A stretch of 47,896 bases of DNA, taken from the NCBI GenBank assembly GCA_044450785.1, contig JBIOJM010000028.1, positions 1-47,896 on the forward strand. Reading direction: 5' to 3'. Origin of the DNA: JBIOJM01 sp044450785 (GTDB lineage: Bacteria > Planctomycetota > Planctomycetia > Isosphaerales > Isosphaeraceae). Positions 1 to 10,287 of the stretch are shown here, piece by piece. Position numbers and translations under genes: made by a program. Below the pieces are notes generated by a model that saw only the letters and a program-made list of their open reading frames with translations, was not told the origin of the DNA and did not search any database. Each line of letters starts with the position of its first letter. Position 1 is the first letter of the stretch.

Positions 1-146
1 GCACCGACGGCAGTCGTGGATGCGGGCTCGGTTGCCGTTTCTTGCAATGTCAGCTCACAGAGCCAGGCGTCGGGGCGCTCGCAGGTCTCGAGCGGGCTGT
101 TTTCATCATCTTCAACGACGATCTGGCCCCGGGCGTAGGTAGGCAT
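1..146 (-). CDS. Partial hypothetical ORF running off the window start
   Basis: An ATG at 146 on the minus strand opens a frame that stays open to the window edge, giving about 48 residues beginning MPTYARGQIVVEDDENS. No family was recognised and no signal peptide is visible. The stretch is acidic and polar. The gene would continue to the left of the window, so its length and identity cannot be judged. It could also be a chance frame, because GC-rich DNA often leaves short frames open. It would be divergent from the kinase remnant that follows. Confidence 0.3.
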   Translation of the reverse strand, partial: MPTYARGQIVVEDDENSPLETCERPDAWLCELTLQETATEPASTTAVG

Positions 147-386
147 CAGTGAGACTCCGGAAACAGCGTGGGGCACTCACGGTCGAGACCATGTCCGCAA
201 TGACAGTAATGGACAAAAGTATCAAATCGTCAGCCCATGTCAAGTACCCCACGGAAAAAGATCGCCCGCGCGGCGCTGGCTTGAACGTCGTGGCCTCACG
301 GGGAACATGGGTGTCTGAAAGCCCTGAAAGCCCGCTCGCTGATCGCCGGCCGGCTCGCCGCCGATGGACCGCCGGGAGAACGGTCC

Positions 387-1038
387 GTGACCGAGCCCTT
401 CGACGGCGCGGCCGCCACGGCCTTACCGACGGCCGCCGCCAACGGCCCCCCGGCCAGTGCCGACTCCTCCCCGGCGATCCTGCCGGGCTCCTCCGAGCTG
501 TCGGCGTCGTCCGACCCTGACCGCCAGGAACGGTTGAAGAAGCTGGCGCCGGTAGTGCCGCGCGACCTGGAGACGATCGTGGCCAAGGCGACGGCGCGAG
601 ACCCGGCGGGGCGCTATGCGACCGCGGTGGTGCCGGCGGAACAAACTGCTGGCGGCCTCTCCCGAGGTGCCGATCCGGCTGGCCGAGGCCGCCGTCCGTG
701 GCGCGACGGAACCCGCGAAGGCCTTCTGCTTGACCACGCTCGGGGCCGCGCTGTTCCGCGGCGGCCGGTACGACGACGCGATTCGCCGGCTCGAGGAAGG
801 CATCCGTCTCAGGGGCGGGGTGAGTCAGGACGACGAGTGGGTGTTTTTGGCAATGGTCCACCACCGACTGGGGCATCGCGACGAGGCAAGGCGCTGGCTC
901 GAGCGGCTGCGAAACCATCAGCCCAGCGCGGACCCGACCCAGTTCTGGACCGAGCTGGAAATTCACCTGCTACGTAGCGAGGCCGAGGCGGTGATCCTCT
1001 ACGATCCGGTGTTCCCGGCCGACCCGTTCGCGCACTGA
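387..1038 (+). pseudogene. Remnant of Ser/Thr kinase-TPR protein
   Basis: Two pieces of a planctomycete kinase-TPR protein lie in different frames. In the frame from 387 the segment VPRDLETIVAKATARDPAGR (about 555-614) matches the last helices of a Hanks-type kinase domain. From about 640 the other frame carries TPR-like helices (residues around LGAALFRGGRYDDAIRRLEE) to a TGA at 1038. The catalytic HRD and DFG regions, the membrane helix and most TPRs are missing. This is best read as a gene with a large internal deletion and a frame change near 615-640. A short independent TPR protein starting at 616 is possible but less likely, since its first residues lack any family resemblance. Confidence 0.6.
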
Positions 1039-1274
1039 GTCAAGGGGTGAGCCGATCCACCTTGGCGGCCCGGCCATCGGGTTGCTTCTCTTTCGTAAAC
1101 GGCTTCGCGCCCACAACGAACGAACCCTTCACGATGATGAGCTCGCCCAGAAAGATCGGCGAACTGTTCAGATCGAGGGCCCATCCGTGTATCTTATCAA
1201 GGGGCTCCAGAACAGGACTCCGGTTACTGGGTTCTAGACCGGGAATTGATGAGCAAAGAAAAGGAGATGGATGC

Positions 1275-2414
1275 ATGACCACTCACGAGTCGAAGAGCGA
1301 AATGGTCGGTACGCAGTTCAATCCCGACCGCAGAGAATTTGGCAGGATGGCGCTCAGCGGTACGTTGGGCGCTCTTGCGTTCGTTGGTTCGGCGGGCAAG
1401 AGCTCGGCCGCAGTGCATCAAATTCCGCCCGGGATCAAGCTGTGCGCGCAGTCTTCCCCCAAACCGACGGACGACCAGTTGCTCTTTCTCAAACAGATCG
1501 GCGCCGAATATGTCAGCGTTTCGACGTCGCCCGACGTGCGAACCGTTGACGGTTTCATGCAGATCAAGAAACGCTATGCGGATGCGGGCATCACGGTGTG
1601 GAACATCGGCAACATCGCGAATCGTAACATAGCGGAAGTCACGTTGAACCTTCCCGGACGGGACGAGAAGATCGAGCAGTACAAGCAGTATCTTCGCAAC
1701 CTTGGGAAGGCGGGTATTTATTATACGACGTACGCTCATATGGCCAACGGAATCTGGAGCAGCGGCCGCGCGGACATCCGGGGCGCTTCCGCCAGAGAGT
1801 TCGACCTGTCGAGCCCGGACAAGAAGGGTGTCTGGGGCGACAAGACCTGGAAGGAGCCTCTCTCCCACGGCCGTGCGTTCACGAAGGAAGAGATCTGGGA
1901 GAATTACACCTATTTCATCAAGCAGGTGGCTCCGGTCGCTGACGAGGCTGGTGTCCGGATCGTGATTCACCCGGACGACCCGCCGGTGCCCGTGCTCGCC
2001 GGCGTTCCCCGTTGCATCTTCAGTACCTTTGACGGCTACAAGCGAGCCCTCGAAATCGCCAGCAGCCCGAGCGTCGGCATCTGTCTGTGCTGTGGTACCT
2101 GGCTCGAAGGCGGCCGCCGGCTCACGGGTAAGGATCCGGAGGAGATGATCCGCTATTTCGGTGCCCAGAAGATCTGGAAAATCCACTTCCGCAACGTCAG
2201 TGCACCGCTGCCACACTTTGTGGAGACCTTCATGGATAACGGGTACTACGACATGTACAAGATCATGAAGGCTCTGCGTGACGTCAACTTCGACGGCATC
2301 GTGATTCTCGATCACAGCCCGAGTCTGGTGGGTGGCAACTACGCGCAGACGGCGCACGGCTTCGCTTACATGAAGGCCCTCTTGAACCGCGCGAATGCCG
2401 AGGCGAGAGGCTAA
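1275..2414 (+). CDS. Tat-exported mannonate dehydratase-like TIM-barrel protein
   Basis: The 379-aa product resembles the UxuA family, which dehydrates D-mannonate to 2-keto-3-deoxygluconate in hexuronate breakdown. The start at 1275 is chosen because AAGGAG sits 8 bases upstream and because it places a Tat-like motif (RREFGRMAL, residues 19-27) and a hydrophobic stretch at the N-terminus. This suggests export, which is unusual for the cytoplasmic E. coli enzyme. Residues matching UxuA metal ligands are visible: H232 in HPDDPP, Cys272 or 273 in LCCGTW, H304 in IHFRNV and D346 in LDHSP, together with VLAGVPR. The gene converges on the GH5 gene and their stop codons overlap (CTAA at 2411-2414). 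The exact substrate is uncertain; a broader sugar-acid dehydratase role is possible. Confidence 0.8.
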   Translation: MTTHESKSEMVGTQFNPDRREFGRMALSGTLGALAFVGSAGKSSAAVHQIPPGIKLCAQSSPKPTDDQLLFLKQIGAEYVSVSTSPDVRTVDGFMQIKKRYADAGITVWNIGNIANRNIAEVTLNLPGRDEKIEQYKQYLRNLGKAGIYYTTYAHMANGIWSSGRADIRGASAREFDLSSPDKKGVWGDKTWKEPLSHGRAFTKEEIWENYTYFIKQVAPVADEAGVRIVIHPDDPPVPVLAGVPRCIFSTFDGYKRALEIASSPSVGICLCCGTWLEGGRRLTGKDPEEMIRYFGAQKIWKIHFRNVSAPLPHFVETFMDNGYYDMYKIMKALRDVNFDGIVILDHSPSLVGGNYAQTAHGFAYMKALLNRANAEARG

Positions 2415-5022
2415 TGGACCAACTGGTAGCTCACGAACGCAATCCTTCGGCCGTCGGGGGACCAGCACGGGACATTGATCGTCCCCTGGCCCCCGAAGAA
2501 CCGGCCCAGCACGTCAATCTTCTTGGTTGCGAGCGACATCATCCGCAGGGTGACGTCCTTGTTTTCAGGGTGGCCCGAGACATCCTTCTCGTACGAGAGG
2601 AACACCATCCGACGGCCGTCGGGCGAGATGTGGGGGAACCAATTGTTGAATTCGTCGAAGGTGAGCTGCTCTTGCTCGCTGCCATCCGTCTTCATGCGCC
2701 AAATCTGCATCGAGCCAGTGCGGACCGAGTTGAAGTAGATGAATCGGCCGTCGGGCGCGTATTCCGGGCCGTCGTCCAAGCCCGTGGCCGTCGTCAGGCG
2801 AGTCTCCTGGCCGCCGGCGGCCGGGATGTGGTGTAGATGTCGAACTCGCCGCCACGCTCGCCACAAAAGGCCAGCGTCTTGCCGTCGGGCGACCAGCCGT
2901 GCCAGTAGGACGGACCTGACTCCGTGACGAGCCTGGGAGCGCCACCGGCGATCGGCAGCGTATAGATGAGCGACTGCCGCCGTCCTTGCGACTGGTCGCT
3001 GATGGCCAGCAGGGTGCCGTCCGGAGAAACACCGTGGTCGTTGTTGCACCGCGCGGCGAAGCCGGTGTCGATGACTTGCGGCTTCCCACCAGCCACGGGC
3101 ATGCGGACAATCCGGCCTGCGCTGTTATAGATCAACGAATTGCCGTCGCGCAGCCAGTTGGGCGCTTCGATCCGCGTGGGCGTCACGTGAACCACACGGC
3201 GATCGGTCGACGAGATCGTCTGCGTCTCCAGACTGCTGTACAAGACCGGCCGGCCGGTGGAGACGGCCAGAGGCGCGGCCGTTTCCACGTTCGAGAACAC
3301 CGCCGTTTCCATCACGTCCTTGTTGTGCGCGCAGACGCCCAGGCCGACGTAGAACGGCTCCTGGAACTCGATGCGCACCGCGGCTCCGGAGAAGCCCAGC
3401 TCTCCGCCGACGGGTGCCAGGTACATCAAGACATACTTGCCCCTCTTCTCGATACGCAGCCGCCCGGGGGCCCTGACGCTCGCCTGCACCTCGTGAGTGG
3501 CGGCACCCCTGGCCTCGCGAAACTGCAGCGACGTCAGGCCGTCGCCGTGCAGCGCGGCGTCGACGTATGCCGAGTCGGCTTCAAGACCCTGGCGGATCAC
3601 CAGGCACGCCTTGCGATGGGGTTCCCGGCCGGCCCCGACAAAAGTGACGTCGGCCGCCAGGCCAAGATCTCCGGAAGCCTTCTTCCAAAGGTAGTGAAAC
3701 CCGTCCTGGGTGGACCACATGTTCTCTCCACTGCCGGCGAGCGTGTAGCTTTGCTTGGCCGCGTCGTATGTGGCTCTTCCGGGATGCAGCACGGCGCCCA
3801 CGTCCTCATGGTTTTCAAAGACGCCGATCGGCGCGGCAGTGGCGGCGGCGCCCACCCGCGCGGGCGGTGGTGCCGCGGAGGGCGGCGGCGTGTAAGGGGG
3901 CAGAGTACCGAGGAGTGCCTGCTTGACCCACTTGCCGAAGCTGGGCGTCGGCGTGTATTTCCAGTCGGAGATCAGGCGGGGCCCTGCCCTCGGATGCAGG
4001 TCCCAGGCGGTCCATGCCCAATCGTGGTCGTGAAGGACTTGCAGCACGTGGCGCACCCATTGCTCACCCGTCTGGCCTCGGGCGCCTGGAGCGCCCCTCG
4101 ACTCGGCGCCGAATTCGCTGACGATGATCGGGAGCACCTTGGTTGCCTTCTCCATCTTGGCGATCCAGCGCTCCACGGTGTCGCCCTTGAACGGATACGC
4201 GTGATTGGCATAGATCACGCCGTTTCCCGTCGGATCGGCAAGCTGCTTGTCCCCGAGAAAGCCCGACATGTCATAGGCCCAGTCCAGGCCGCCCGCGATC
4301 ACGACGTTCTTCGCGCCCGTGTCGCGCACGGCATCGAGAAGCGCCTGCATCCCGACGGCCTGGAACGTCTTCTGCGGGTTCCGTCGAGATGCCTTTTCCG
4401 TGACCTCGCCGCCTTTCTGCCAGATTTCCCAGCTCACGTTATGCGGCTCGTTGTACAAGTCGAAGATCACGGCGGGATGATTCTTGTAGGTACTCGCGCA
4501 GCTCTTCCAGAATTCCAGGCTGTTCTGGTCGGGCATCACGTGCTGTCCGATTTGCTTGCCCCACTCGCCGGCATCCGACCAGTGTAGATCGAGGATGATG
4601 TAGCAGCCCTGTAGGGCGCAGACGTCCACGACCTTTTCAACGAGCGCTCGATAGGCCTTGCCCTCGTCCTTCTGTTCGGAGGCCTTGCCGAACCAGCGGT
4701 CCTGAGCCAACGGCAAGCGAATCACGTTGACATGCCAATCCTTGATGGCCGTCTTGACCGTGTCGAGGATGTGCCCCTCGCCGTCGCTCGTCCATTCGAG
4801 GCAGGCCGTGTTGACGCCGCGCAGCCGCACGGGCTCGTTGCGACTATTCAACACTTGCGTCTTCTTGACCTTGAGCGGGAGCGGCCTTGACGATGGTTCC
4901 GCCTGGTCCAGAACGAACCCGCCCTCCGCCGCCACCGTGATCGTGTTGTCCGCGCCGACAGGAAGCGCGGCCTGGGTGAGTACGCACACCGCGACTCCGA
5001 GCGCAATCATGATGCGGACCAT
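2411..5022 (-). pseudogene. GH5 glycosidase / beta-propeller fusion, frameshifted
   Basis: This is a secreted multidomain protein read from an ATG at 5022 (GGAG about 8 bases upstream, signal peptide residues 1-24). Residues 45-330 form a glycoside hydrolase family 5 domain with acid/base E192 in FDLYNEPHN and nucleophile E303 in IIVSEFGAES. A proline-rich linker and a DUF1349/concanavalin-like domain (about 400-600) follow, then TolB-type propeller repeats (WSPDGKTLAF, SPDGTLLAI). At about 2826-2832 the frame is lost: this frame stops at 2794, while the adjacent frame continues the propeller (IPAAGGQETRL to WSPDGRRIAFVS) to a TAG at 2411. An extra AC in the ACCAC run, or loss of one base, explains it. 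The first open frame, 2794-5022, encodes 742 aa with an intact catalytic domain. A sequencing error cannot be excluded. Confidence 0.8.
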
Positions 5023-5286
5023 GGGATAGTCTCCGATTCGAGCGGCCTCGCGACCGCCCGAGGAATCCATCAAACGCGAATGCCTGCCCCCAAGGGAAAC
5101 GACGAGGTATTTCGACGCCTGATCCTCGAGATCGTATCGAGGAGCCACGCGCATGTCCGCAATTCTCAAGCCTGGTCCCGACAAGTTCAAGGTACGCGTT
5201 CGGCCGTCGTCCCTGGTGGTAGGACGGCGAAGAGGTCCAGATTGATCCAGCCATTCCTTGTTTGATAGGTGGAAAGCGTAACCGAC

Positions 5287-8200
5287 TCAGTGAGGGCGAG
5301 CGAGCGGATCGGCCGGCATGGCCATGTCCAGCTCGAGCATCTGGTAATCGGGGCGCGACCGGATCGGGTCAAGGTCGGTGTCAGCCCTCGTGTGGGCAAG
5401 GTTTTTCCAACCGGCGGCGAAGGCCCGGCGCAGGGTCTTGACCGCGCTGTCGGCCTCGGTCCGGGCGGCGGCGGTCGTCATGCCCGAGCCGGTCTCGGAG
5501 GCGATGCCGGCAAGCAGCGATTGGTTGCAGGCGAGGTCGTAGAGGTTGCCGGCTGTCGGGCTCGCCAGCCCTTGGAGGAGGCTGATCGCCTCGCGGAAGG
5601 CCGCGACCGCCTCGGCGGGCCGGCCGCACTTCTGGAGCGCGATCCCGCGGCGCCTGATGCCGTCGGCAAGAGAGGGCCGGTAGCGGGCCGGTTCGGCCTC
5701 GACCATCTTGCGCTGGATGGCCAGCACCTTTTCGTGCCACGGCAGTGCTTCGGAAGGCTTGCCGGTCGTGGTGAGGAGGTCAGCGATGTCCAGGTAGGCC
5801 CAGGTGAGCTCGGCCTGGATGCCGAGGTCGCCGTGGTGGGCATCGGCGAGCCTCTTAGCGACTGCCAGCGCCGGTTCACGAGAGGCCAGCGCCTGGGAGG
5901 TCCGCCCGGCCCGGGCGTGGATCCCCGCGATCTGGCTGTGGATACGGATGAGCTGCGTCTGGTCTCGGATGAGGGAGGTTCCCGCCTTCACCAGGGACTC
6001 CCGGGCCTTCCGGGCGTGCTCGAGCAATGGGAGGGCCTCGGCATCCCGTGCATTCTGGATCAGGATTCCAGCGGTCATCGCGTCGATCCAGGCGCGATCG
6101 CGGGTCACGGACAGGAGGGTCGGGTTGGCGTCCCCGATCATTTCGAGCACCTCGCGCGCCCGATCGTGGGCGGCGAGCGCCTCGTTCCGACGGCCGGCGC
6201 CATCCAGCGCAATCGCCAGGTTGCCGAGGGTCCGGGGCACCTCATGGGCGATCCGGGCATCGGTCGGGTTCGCCCGGAACAGCCCCTCGACCAGGTCGCG
6301 CGCCCGGCCGTAGATCGCCAGCGCCTCATCCGTCCGGCCCGACGCTTCCAGTTGCATGGCCAGGTCGTCGCATGTCTTGGCGAGATCGAGTTGGAACTGC
6401 TCGTCCGAGGGGCTGCTCCGGATCAGGTCCTCCTGGGACGCCCGCGCCCGCTCGAGCGCATCCAGCCCCTCGCCGACTCGAGAGTTGTCAAAGAGAAATA
6501 TTCCATGAAGATGTTCGGCCCGCGCCAGCTCGCTTCGGCGCCCGATATCGGCGGGGTCGGCCGCGGCCAGGTCCTGGGCGATTGCGCAAGCCCGCTCGGT
6601 GGCAACCAGGGCCGCGGCCTTTTGCCCGAGCGACGAGAGCCGCAGTGCGATAGCGGAGTAGCTCCGTTCGATCTCGCGGCGCAGCTTCGCGTCAGCCGGG
6701 GCTTCGCTCGCCAGGTCTTCAAACAGGGCCAGGGCACGGTAGTACATCGCCAGCGCATCCTTCATGGAGTCGAGTTGGCTCGTGAGCTCGCCCACCTCGT
6801 AGTAGGCGCGCCCCAGCCCCAACCGCGAGTCTCGGTCCGCCTGCCCCCCCAGCAGCCCCTCCAGCTTGCGGTAGAACTCCTGTGCCCCGCGCAACAGCTT
6901 GGTGCGCAGCGCGCCGAATTCCTTCTGTTTGAGCAGGAGATCCTCGCTGACTCCCGTGTGGAACACGCGGATCGCCTCCTGGGCCAGCTCGAATCGTGCC
7001 CGCTCCCGCTGGTTGGAGGCCGCCAGATCGGTGTTGGCGCGGGTCACCTTCACGTTGGCGACAGCCAGGTCGGCGTTGGCCGCCTTCAGGTCAGCATTCG
7101 CCCGGGTCTGGACCGCCAGCACCGCGGCCGTCCCGACCAGCGCCACCAGGACCGCGGCGCCAGCGGCCGTCACCGCCGTTCGGTTGCGCCGGGCCCACCG
7201 CCGCGCTGTCCGCGCCCAGGGCTCGCGCCAGGCGGTGACCGGCTCGTCGGCCATCCACCGCTCGATGTCGTCGGCCAGCGCCTTGGGCGAAGCAAAGCGA
7301 TCATCAGGCTTGTGAGCCATTGCCTTGAGGCAGACCGCCTCCAGCGCCCGGTCGATCGATGGATCGACCGCCCGCGGCGGCCGGAATCCGCCTTTCTGCA
7401 CGCCGCGGATGATTTCGGCGGCATCCCCCTCGAACGGCGGCTTGTCGGTGAGCAGGCAGTAGAGCGTCGCGCCCAGGCTGTAGACGTCCGAGCGCGGACC
7501 CAGGTGCTCGAGGTCACCCTCGGCCTGCTCGGGGCTCATGTAGGCCGGCGTCCCCAGAGCGCTGCCGGGCAGCGTGTCCGTACTGCCGCTGGCCGAGCTC
7601 GGCACCAGCGTCCGCTCGCCCGATTCGGACCTCGGCTCGACCCGGCCCAGGGGCTTGGCCAGTCCCCAGTCGACGACCAGCGTCTCACCGTGCTTGCCCA
7701 CGATGATGTTGCCCGGCTTGATGTCGCGGTGCAGCACACCTCGGCTGTGCGCATAATCGATGGCGTTGCAGACGTCCGTGAACCGGCGCAGGAGCGTCCG
7801 CAACCCCAGCGAGCGGCGGCCGGGGTCCTTTTTCAAATCGGCGTCGGCATGGAACTGGTCGATGGCCTCCTTGAGCGAGTCGCCGCGGATGAACCGCATG
7901 GCGTAGTAGGGCCGGCCGTCGGCGTAGCTGCCCAGCCCGTAGACCGGCACGATCCCGGGGTGCTCCAGCCCACCGGTCACCTCCGCCTCCAGCAGGAAGC
8001 GTGCGCGACTTGTCGAGTCGTCGGCATGCCTGTCGAGGATCTGCTTGAGGGCCACCTCGCGATGCAGCTCGGTGTCCAGCGCCACGAAGACGGCACCCAG
8101 GCCGCCCCGCGCATGGGGACGCAGGACGCGGAACCGCTGCCCGTCGGACGTGGCCGAGCCGACGGAGTAGGTGTCAGTGTGGTCGGGGTCGGCACTGGAC

Positions 8201-8544
8201 CGGCTCGAAGCCGGATCGGAGCCGACGCGAGCCAGAGTTCCGTCGATCTCGGGGTCGCCGAGTGCGGCGAGGCTTTCGCGGGTCGATCGTCCGGCGGGAA
8301 TGGCGGCCAGGCTCTTCTCGGTGCTACCCCCATGTTTCTTCTCGTGGAGCCCTACCATCGCCTGGACCACACCGCGCTGGTCGGCGTCCAGGTCGCCGCG
8401 GTCGACCAAGTATTCAGCGAGCTGGCGGCCCTTGTCGCGACTCCAGGCCCGGAAGGCAGCGACGAGCTGGTCCTGATCGATCAGCCCGTTCTGGAGGGCC
8501 AGCAATCCAAAGAGGAGGTTGCGGTCAGCTTCGACGGCGGCCAT
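5287..8544 (-). CDS. Large Ser/Thr protein kinase with TPR repeats
   Basis: The 1085-aa product is a transmembrane Hanks-type kinase. Residues 1-70 are a helical N-terminal segment common in planctomycete kinases. The kinase domain spans about 137-440: glycine loop ARGGLGAVF, Lys167 in VALKQI, catalytic HRDIKPGN (D274, N279), DWG in place of DFG (D292), and GTPAYMSPEQ. A single membrane helix is at about 457-478. The remaining 600 residues hold a coiled-coil-like segment with repeated AxADL units, then TPR-like helix pairs to the C-terminus. The kinase should be cytoplasmic or face one side, with TPRs on the other for protein binding; targets are unknown. It lies alone between the GH5 gene and the small membrane gene. 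All catalytic residues are present, unlike in the remnant at 387-1038. Confidence 0.93.
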   Translation of the reverse strand: MAAVEADRNLLFGLLALQNGLIDQDQLVAAFRAWSRDKGRQLAEYLVDRGDLDADQRGVVQAMVGLHEKKHGGSTEKSLAAIPAGRSTRESLAALGDPEIDGTLARVGSDPASSRSSADPDHTDTYSVGSATSDGQRFRVLRPHARGGLGAVFVALDTELHREVALKQILDRHADDSTSRARFLLEAEVTGGLEHPGIVPVYGLGSYADGRPYYAMRFIRGDSLKEAIDQFHADADLKKDPGRRSLGLRTLLRRFTDVCNAIDYAHSRGVLHRDIKPGNIIVGKHGETLVVDWGLAKPLGRVEPRSESGERTLVPSSASGSTDTLPGSALGTPAYMSPEQAEGDLEHLGPRSDVYSLGATLYCLLTDKPPFEGDAAEIIRGVQKGGFRPPRAVDPSIDRALEAVCLKAMAHKPDDRFASPKALADDIERWMADEPVTAWREPWARTARRWARRNRTAVTAAGAAVLVALVGTAAVLAVQTRANADLKAANADLAVANVKVTRANTDLAASNQRERARFELAQEAIRVFHTGVSEDLLLKQKEFGALRTKLLRGAQEFYRKLEGLLGGQADRDSRLGLGRAYYEVGELTSQLDSMKDALAMYYRALALFEDLASEAPADAKLRREIERSYSAIALRLSSLGQKAAALVATERACAIAQDLAAADPADIGRRSELARAEHLHGIFLFDNSRVGEGLDALERARASQEDLIRSSPSDEQFQLDLAKTCDDLAMQLEASGRTDEALAIYGRARDLVEGLFRANPTDARIAHEVPRTLGNLAIALDGAGRRNEALAAHDRAREVLEMIGDANPTLLSVTRDRAWIDAMTAGILIQNARDAEALPLLEHARKARESLVKAGTSLIRDQTQLIRIHSQIAGIHARAGRTSQALASREPALAVAKRLADAHHGDLGIQAELTWAYLDIADLLTTTGKPSEALPWHEKVLAIQRKMVEAEPARYRPSLADGIRRRGIALQKCGRPAEAVAAFREAISLLQGLASPTAGNLYDLACNQSLLAGIASETGSGMTTAAARTEADSAVKTLRRAFAAGWKNLAHTRADTDLDPIRSRPDYQMLELDMAMPADPLARPH

Positions 8545-8711
8545 GGGGCAGATCTCCTGGAGGTTGGGCGGCGACGGTGGTCTCTCGGTCCACGACGACG
8601 AAAGCGTTCGACCGGGCTACGACCGGCATCGGTTGGATTATCCCATGACTGACCAGCACACGCACTCCCGTCCCGGCCGATTGGGCCTCCCGCGCGTCCG
8701 ACCGGCGCTGA

Positions 8712-9062
8712 CTACGACAAACCTGCTCTGTCTTCGTCATTTCGGAATGGCCCGTGCCGGAACAGTGACACGAACCGACCGGCCAGCTCCTCCCCTCCAG
8801 GAACCCACACCGGGGTCCATGGGGCGAACGGGATGAGCTGAACGAACCCGCGACCCAGGCTACGGACCGACGCCCACGGGCCCAGGCACAGCGCTGCCAA
8901 TGTGAGCAGCGCCGCACACCCGGATGCCGCGATGACGACTCGCTTGAGCGGGTGAAGGTCACAAAAGCCGGGCGGCTCCATGTCGGCCGCGAACAGAATC
9001 TCCTCCGCGCTCTTGAGCTTGTCCCGATCCATTGCTTGTGCCGATCCGCGGTCCCAGGTCAA
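8712..9062 (-). CDS. Small single-pass membrane protein, hypothetical
   Basis: The frame begins with TTG at 9062, overlapping the TGA of the DUF2891 gene as TTGA, or with ATG at 9032 (MDRDKLKSAEE), giving 116 or 106 residues. One membrane helix is visible (VVIAASGCAALLTLAALCL), preceded by a short acidic cytoplasmic-type segment and followed by a basic and proline-rich tail. No family was recognised. The translational overlap with the upstream gene and the clear helix support a real gene; the short length and missing homology argue for caution. The segment 8545-8711 downstream holds nothing recognisable. Confidence 0.45.
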   Translation of the reverse strand: MTWDRGSAQAMDRDKLKSAEEILFAADMEPPGFCDLHPLKRVVIAASGCAALLTLAALCLGPWASVRSLGRGFVQLIPFAPWTPVWVPGGEELAGRFVSLFRHGPFRNDEDRAGLS

Positions 9063-10177
9063 TCAACCGGCTCGGTCGAGAGCAGGTAGACGGCGAACGA
9101 GGCCAGCCAGTGCTCGCCCGCATAGTCCCCGCTGGCCACGTGCTCGAGCGCCGACTCGGCGTGACGGGCCGCGGACGAGACCAGGACCGCCCGGGCCGGG
9201 TCGCCGGCCGGCAGGGCCGTTGCGACGCTCCGCATGCACCACGCCCGGCTCAGGTTCAGGCCGTCCAGGTGGACGAGCTGCGGGTCGGACCGGTCCGTCA
9301 CCGTGGCAGGCTGGAACAGCACCTTCGGCTCGCCCTTGGCCGCCCCCGGCAGAAACGTGCGGAACCACGCCCGGAACGCGGTCGGGGACAGCACGCGCCG
9401 CATCAGGTCGGCCTCCATCAGGCTCGGCGAGAAGAAGTCCGCCCCGCCCGGCTCCCACGCGGCAGGGACATCGGCGTCAGCGCCGAAGTAGGCTCTCGCC
9501 CGGTCCTCGACCAGCGCGATTAGCGCCCTGTCGCCGACCGCCCGGGCGTAGTCGTGGGCGAACGAGAGTCCGAACGCCGTGTTCGGGTGCACCCCGGTTC
9601 GGATCGCGTACGTCTGTTTCGGGAAGAACTCCAGATACCTGGCGACCACCACGTCCGCGAGCGGCCGGAGGTTCTTCGCCCACACCTTCGCGTCCGGGTC
9701 ATCCCAGCCGTTCAGTTCCTCGGCCAGCTTGAGGAGCCATGCCCATCCGTATGGCCGCTCGAACGGCTTACTGTTCGGGCGGGCAAAGTAGTCGGCCTCG
9801 GCCTTGAGGTTGTCGGTCGTGAGGTGGGCCCCGATCACGGCCCGGACCTCGGCCGCCTCCCGCAGGTCGGGGAACCGGCGGAGCAATCGCACCAGCATCC
9901 AGTGGCCGTGCACGGACGAGTGCCAGTCGTATGATCCGTAGAACGCCGGATGGAGGGCCTGCGGGCCCTTCACGTCGGCCGGCCCGCCGAGGATGTGCTC
10001 GGGCTTGTTCGGGTACTCTTTCGTGATCCCCTTGAGCGCGAGTCGGGCGAACGCCGACGCCCGCTCTCTGGTCAGGGCCGGCGACGGCTCACTTGCGTGA
10101 CTTGAATGGGACATGACGAGTAAGATCAGTAAGGTGAACGGGGCCAGGAAACAGGTCGTCATATGCGTTCGCTTCAT
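9059..10177 (-). CDS. DUF2891 family secreted protein
   Basis: The start at 10177 gives 372 residues with a signal peptide (MKRTHMTTCFLAPFTLLILL, cleavage probably near residue 25) and a GGAAGAGG ribosome site upstream. The frame is open further upstream, but that part lacks coding character. The mature part matches the DUF2891 family by eye: HPAFYGSYDWHSSVHGHWML, ERPYGWAWLLKL, HPNTAFGLSFAHDYAR and a C-terminal GDYAGEHWLASFAVYLL. The pattern of Trp, His and repeated helices suggests an alpha/alpha-toroid fold like glycan-processing enzymes, but no reaction is known for the family. It follows the DUF1552 gene by 110 bases and overlaps the next small gene. Confidence 0.82.
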   Translation of the reverse strand: MKRTHMTTCFLAPFTLLILLVMSHSSHASEPSPALTRERASAFARLALKGITKEYPNKPEHILGGPADVKGPQALHPAFYGSYDWHSSVHGHWMLVRLLRRFPDLREAAEVRAVIGAHLTTDNLKAEADYFARPNSKPFERPYGWAWLLKLAEELNGWDDPDAKVWAKNLRPLADVVVARYLEFFPKQTYAIRTGVHPNTAFGLSFAHDYARAVGDRALIALVEDRARAYFGADADVPAAWEPGGADFFSPSLMEADLMRRVLSPTAFRAWFRTFLPGAAKGEPKVLFQPATVTDRSDPQLVHLDGLNLSRAWCMRSVATALPAGDPARAVLVSSAARHAESALEHVASGDYAGEHWLASFAVYLLSTEPVD

Positions 10178-10287
10178 GGATTCGGGCCTCTTCCCGTTGC
10201 CGCGCGTCCGGTCGGTTCTCCCCTCCGTGGCCGCAAAATGGGGACAGGCGTAGCCTTTGTGCCGGAGCCGGTCCTCACGAGGTTGGC

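Noticed and set aside
2820..2835. Programmed ribosomal frameshift in the GH5 gene
   Set aside because: No slippery heptamer or downstream pseudoknot is evident; an indel explains the change more simply.
2986..4587. A plus-strand open frame of about 533 codons
   Set aside because: It is opposite the GH5 catalytic domain; composition is shadow-like.
5269..8652. A plus-strand open frame of about 1127 codons
   Set aside because: It is antisense to the kinase gene; the minus strand carries all kinase motifs and the plus-frame product is Arg/Gly/Pro-rich with no domain, the usual shadow effect in GC-rich DNA.
10230..10280. Fragment AAAATGGGGACAGGC as a further copy of the mobile repeat
   Set aside because: It is too short and differs from the 115-bp element ends, so it is not evidence of a copy.
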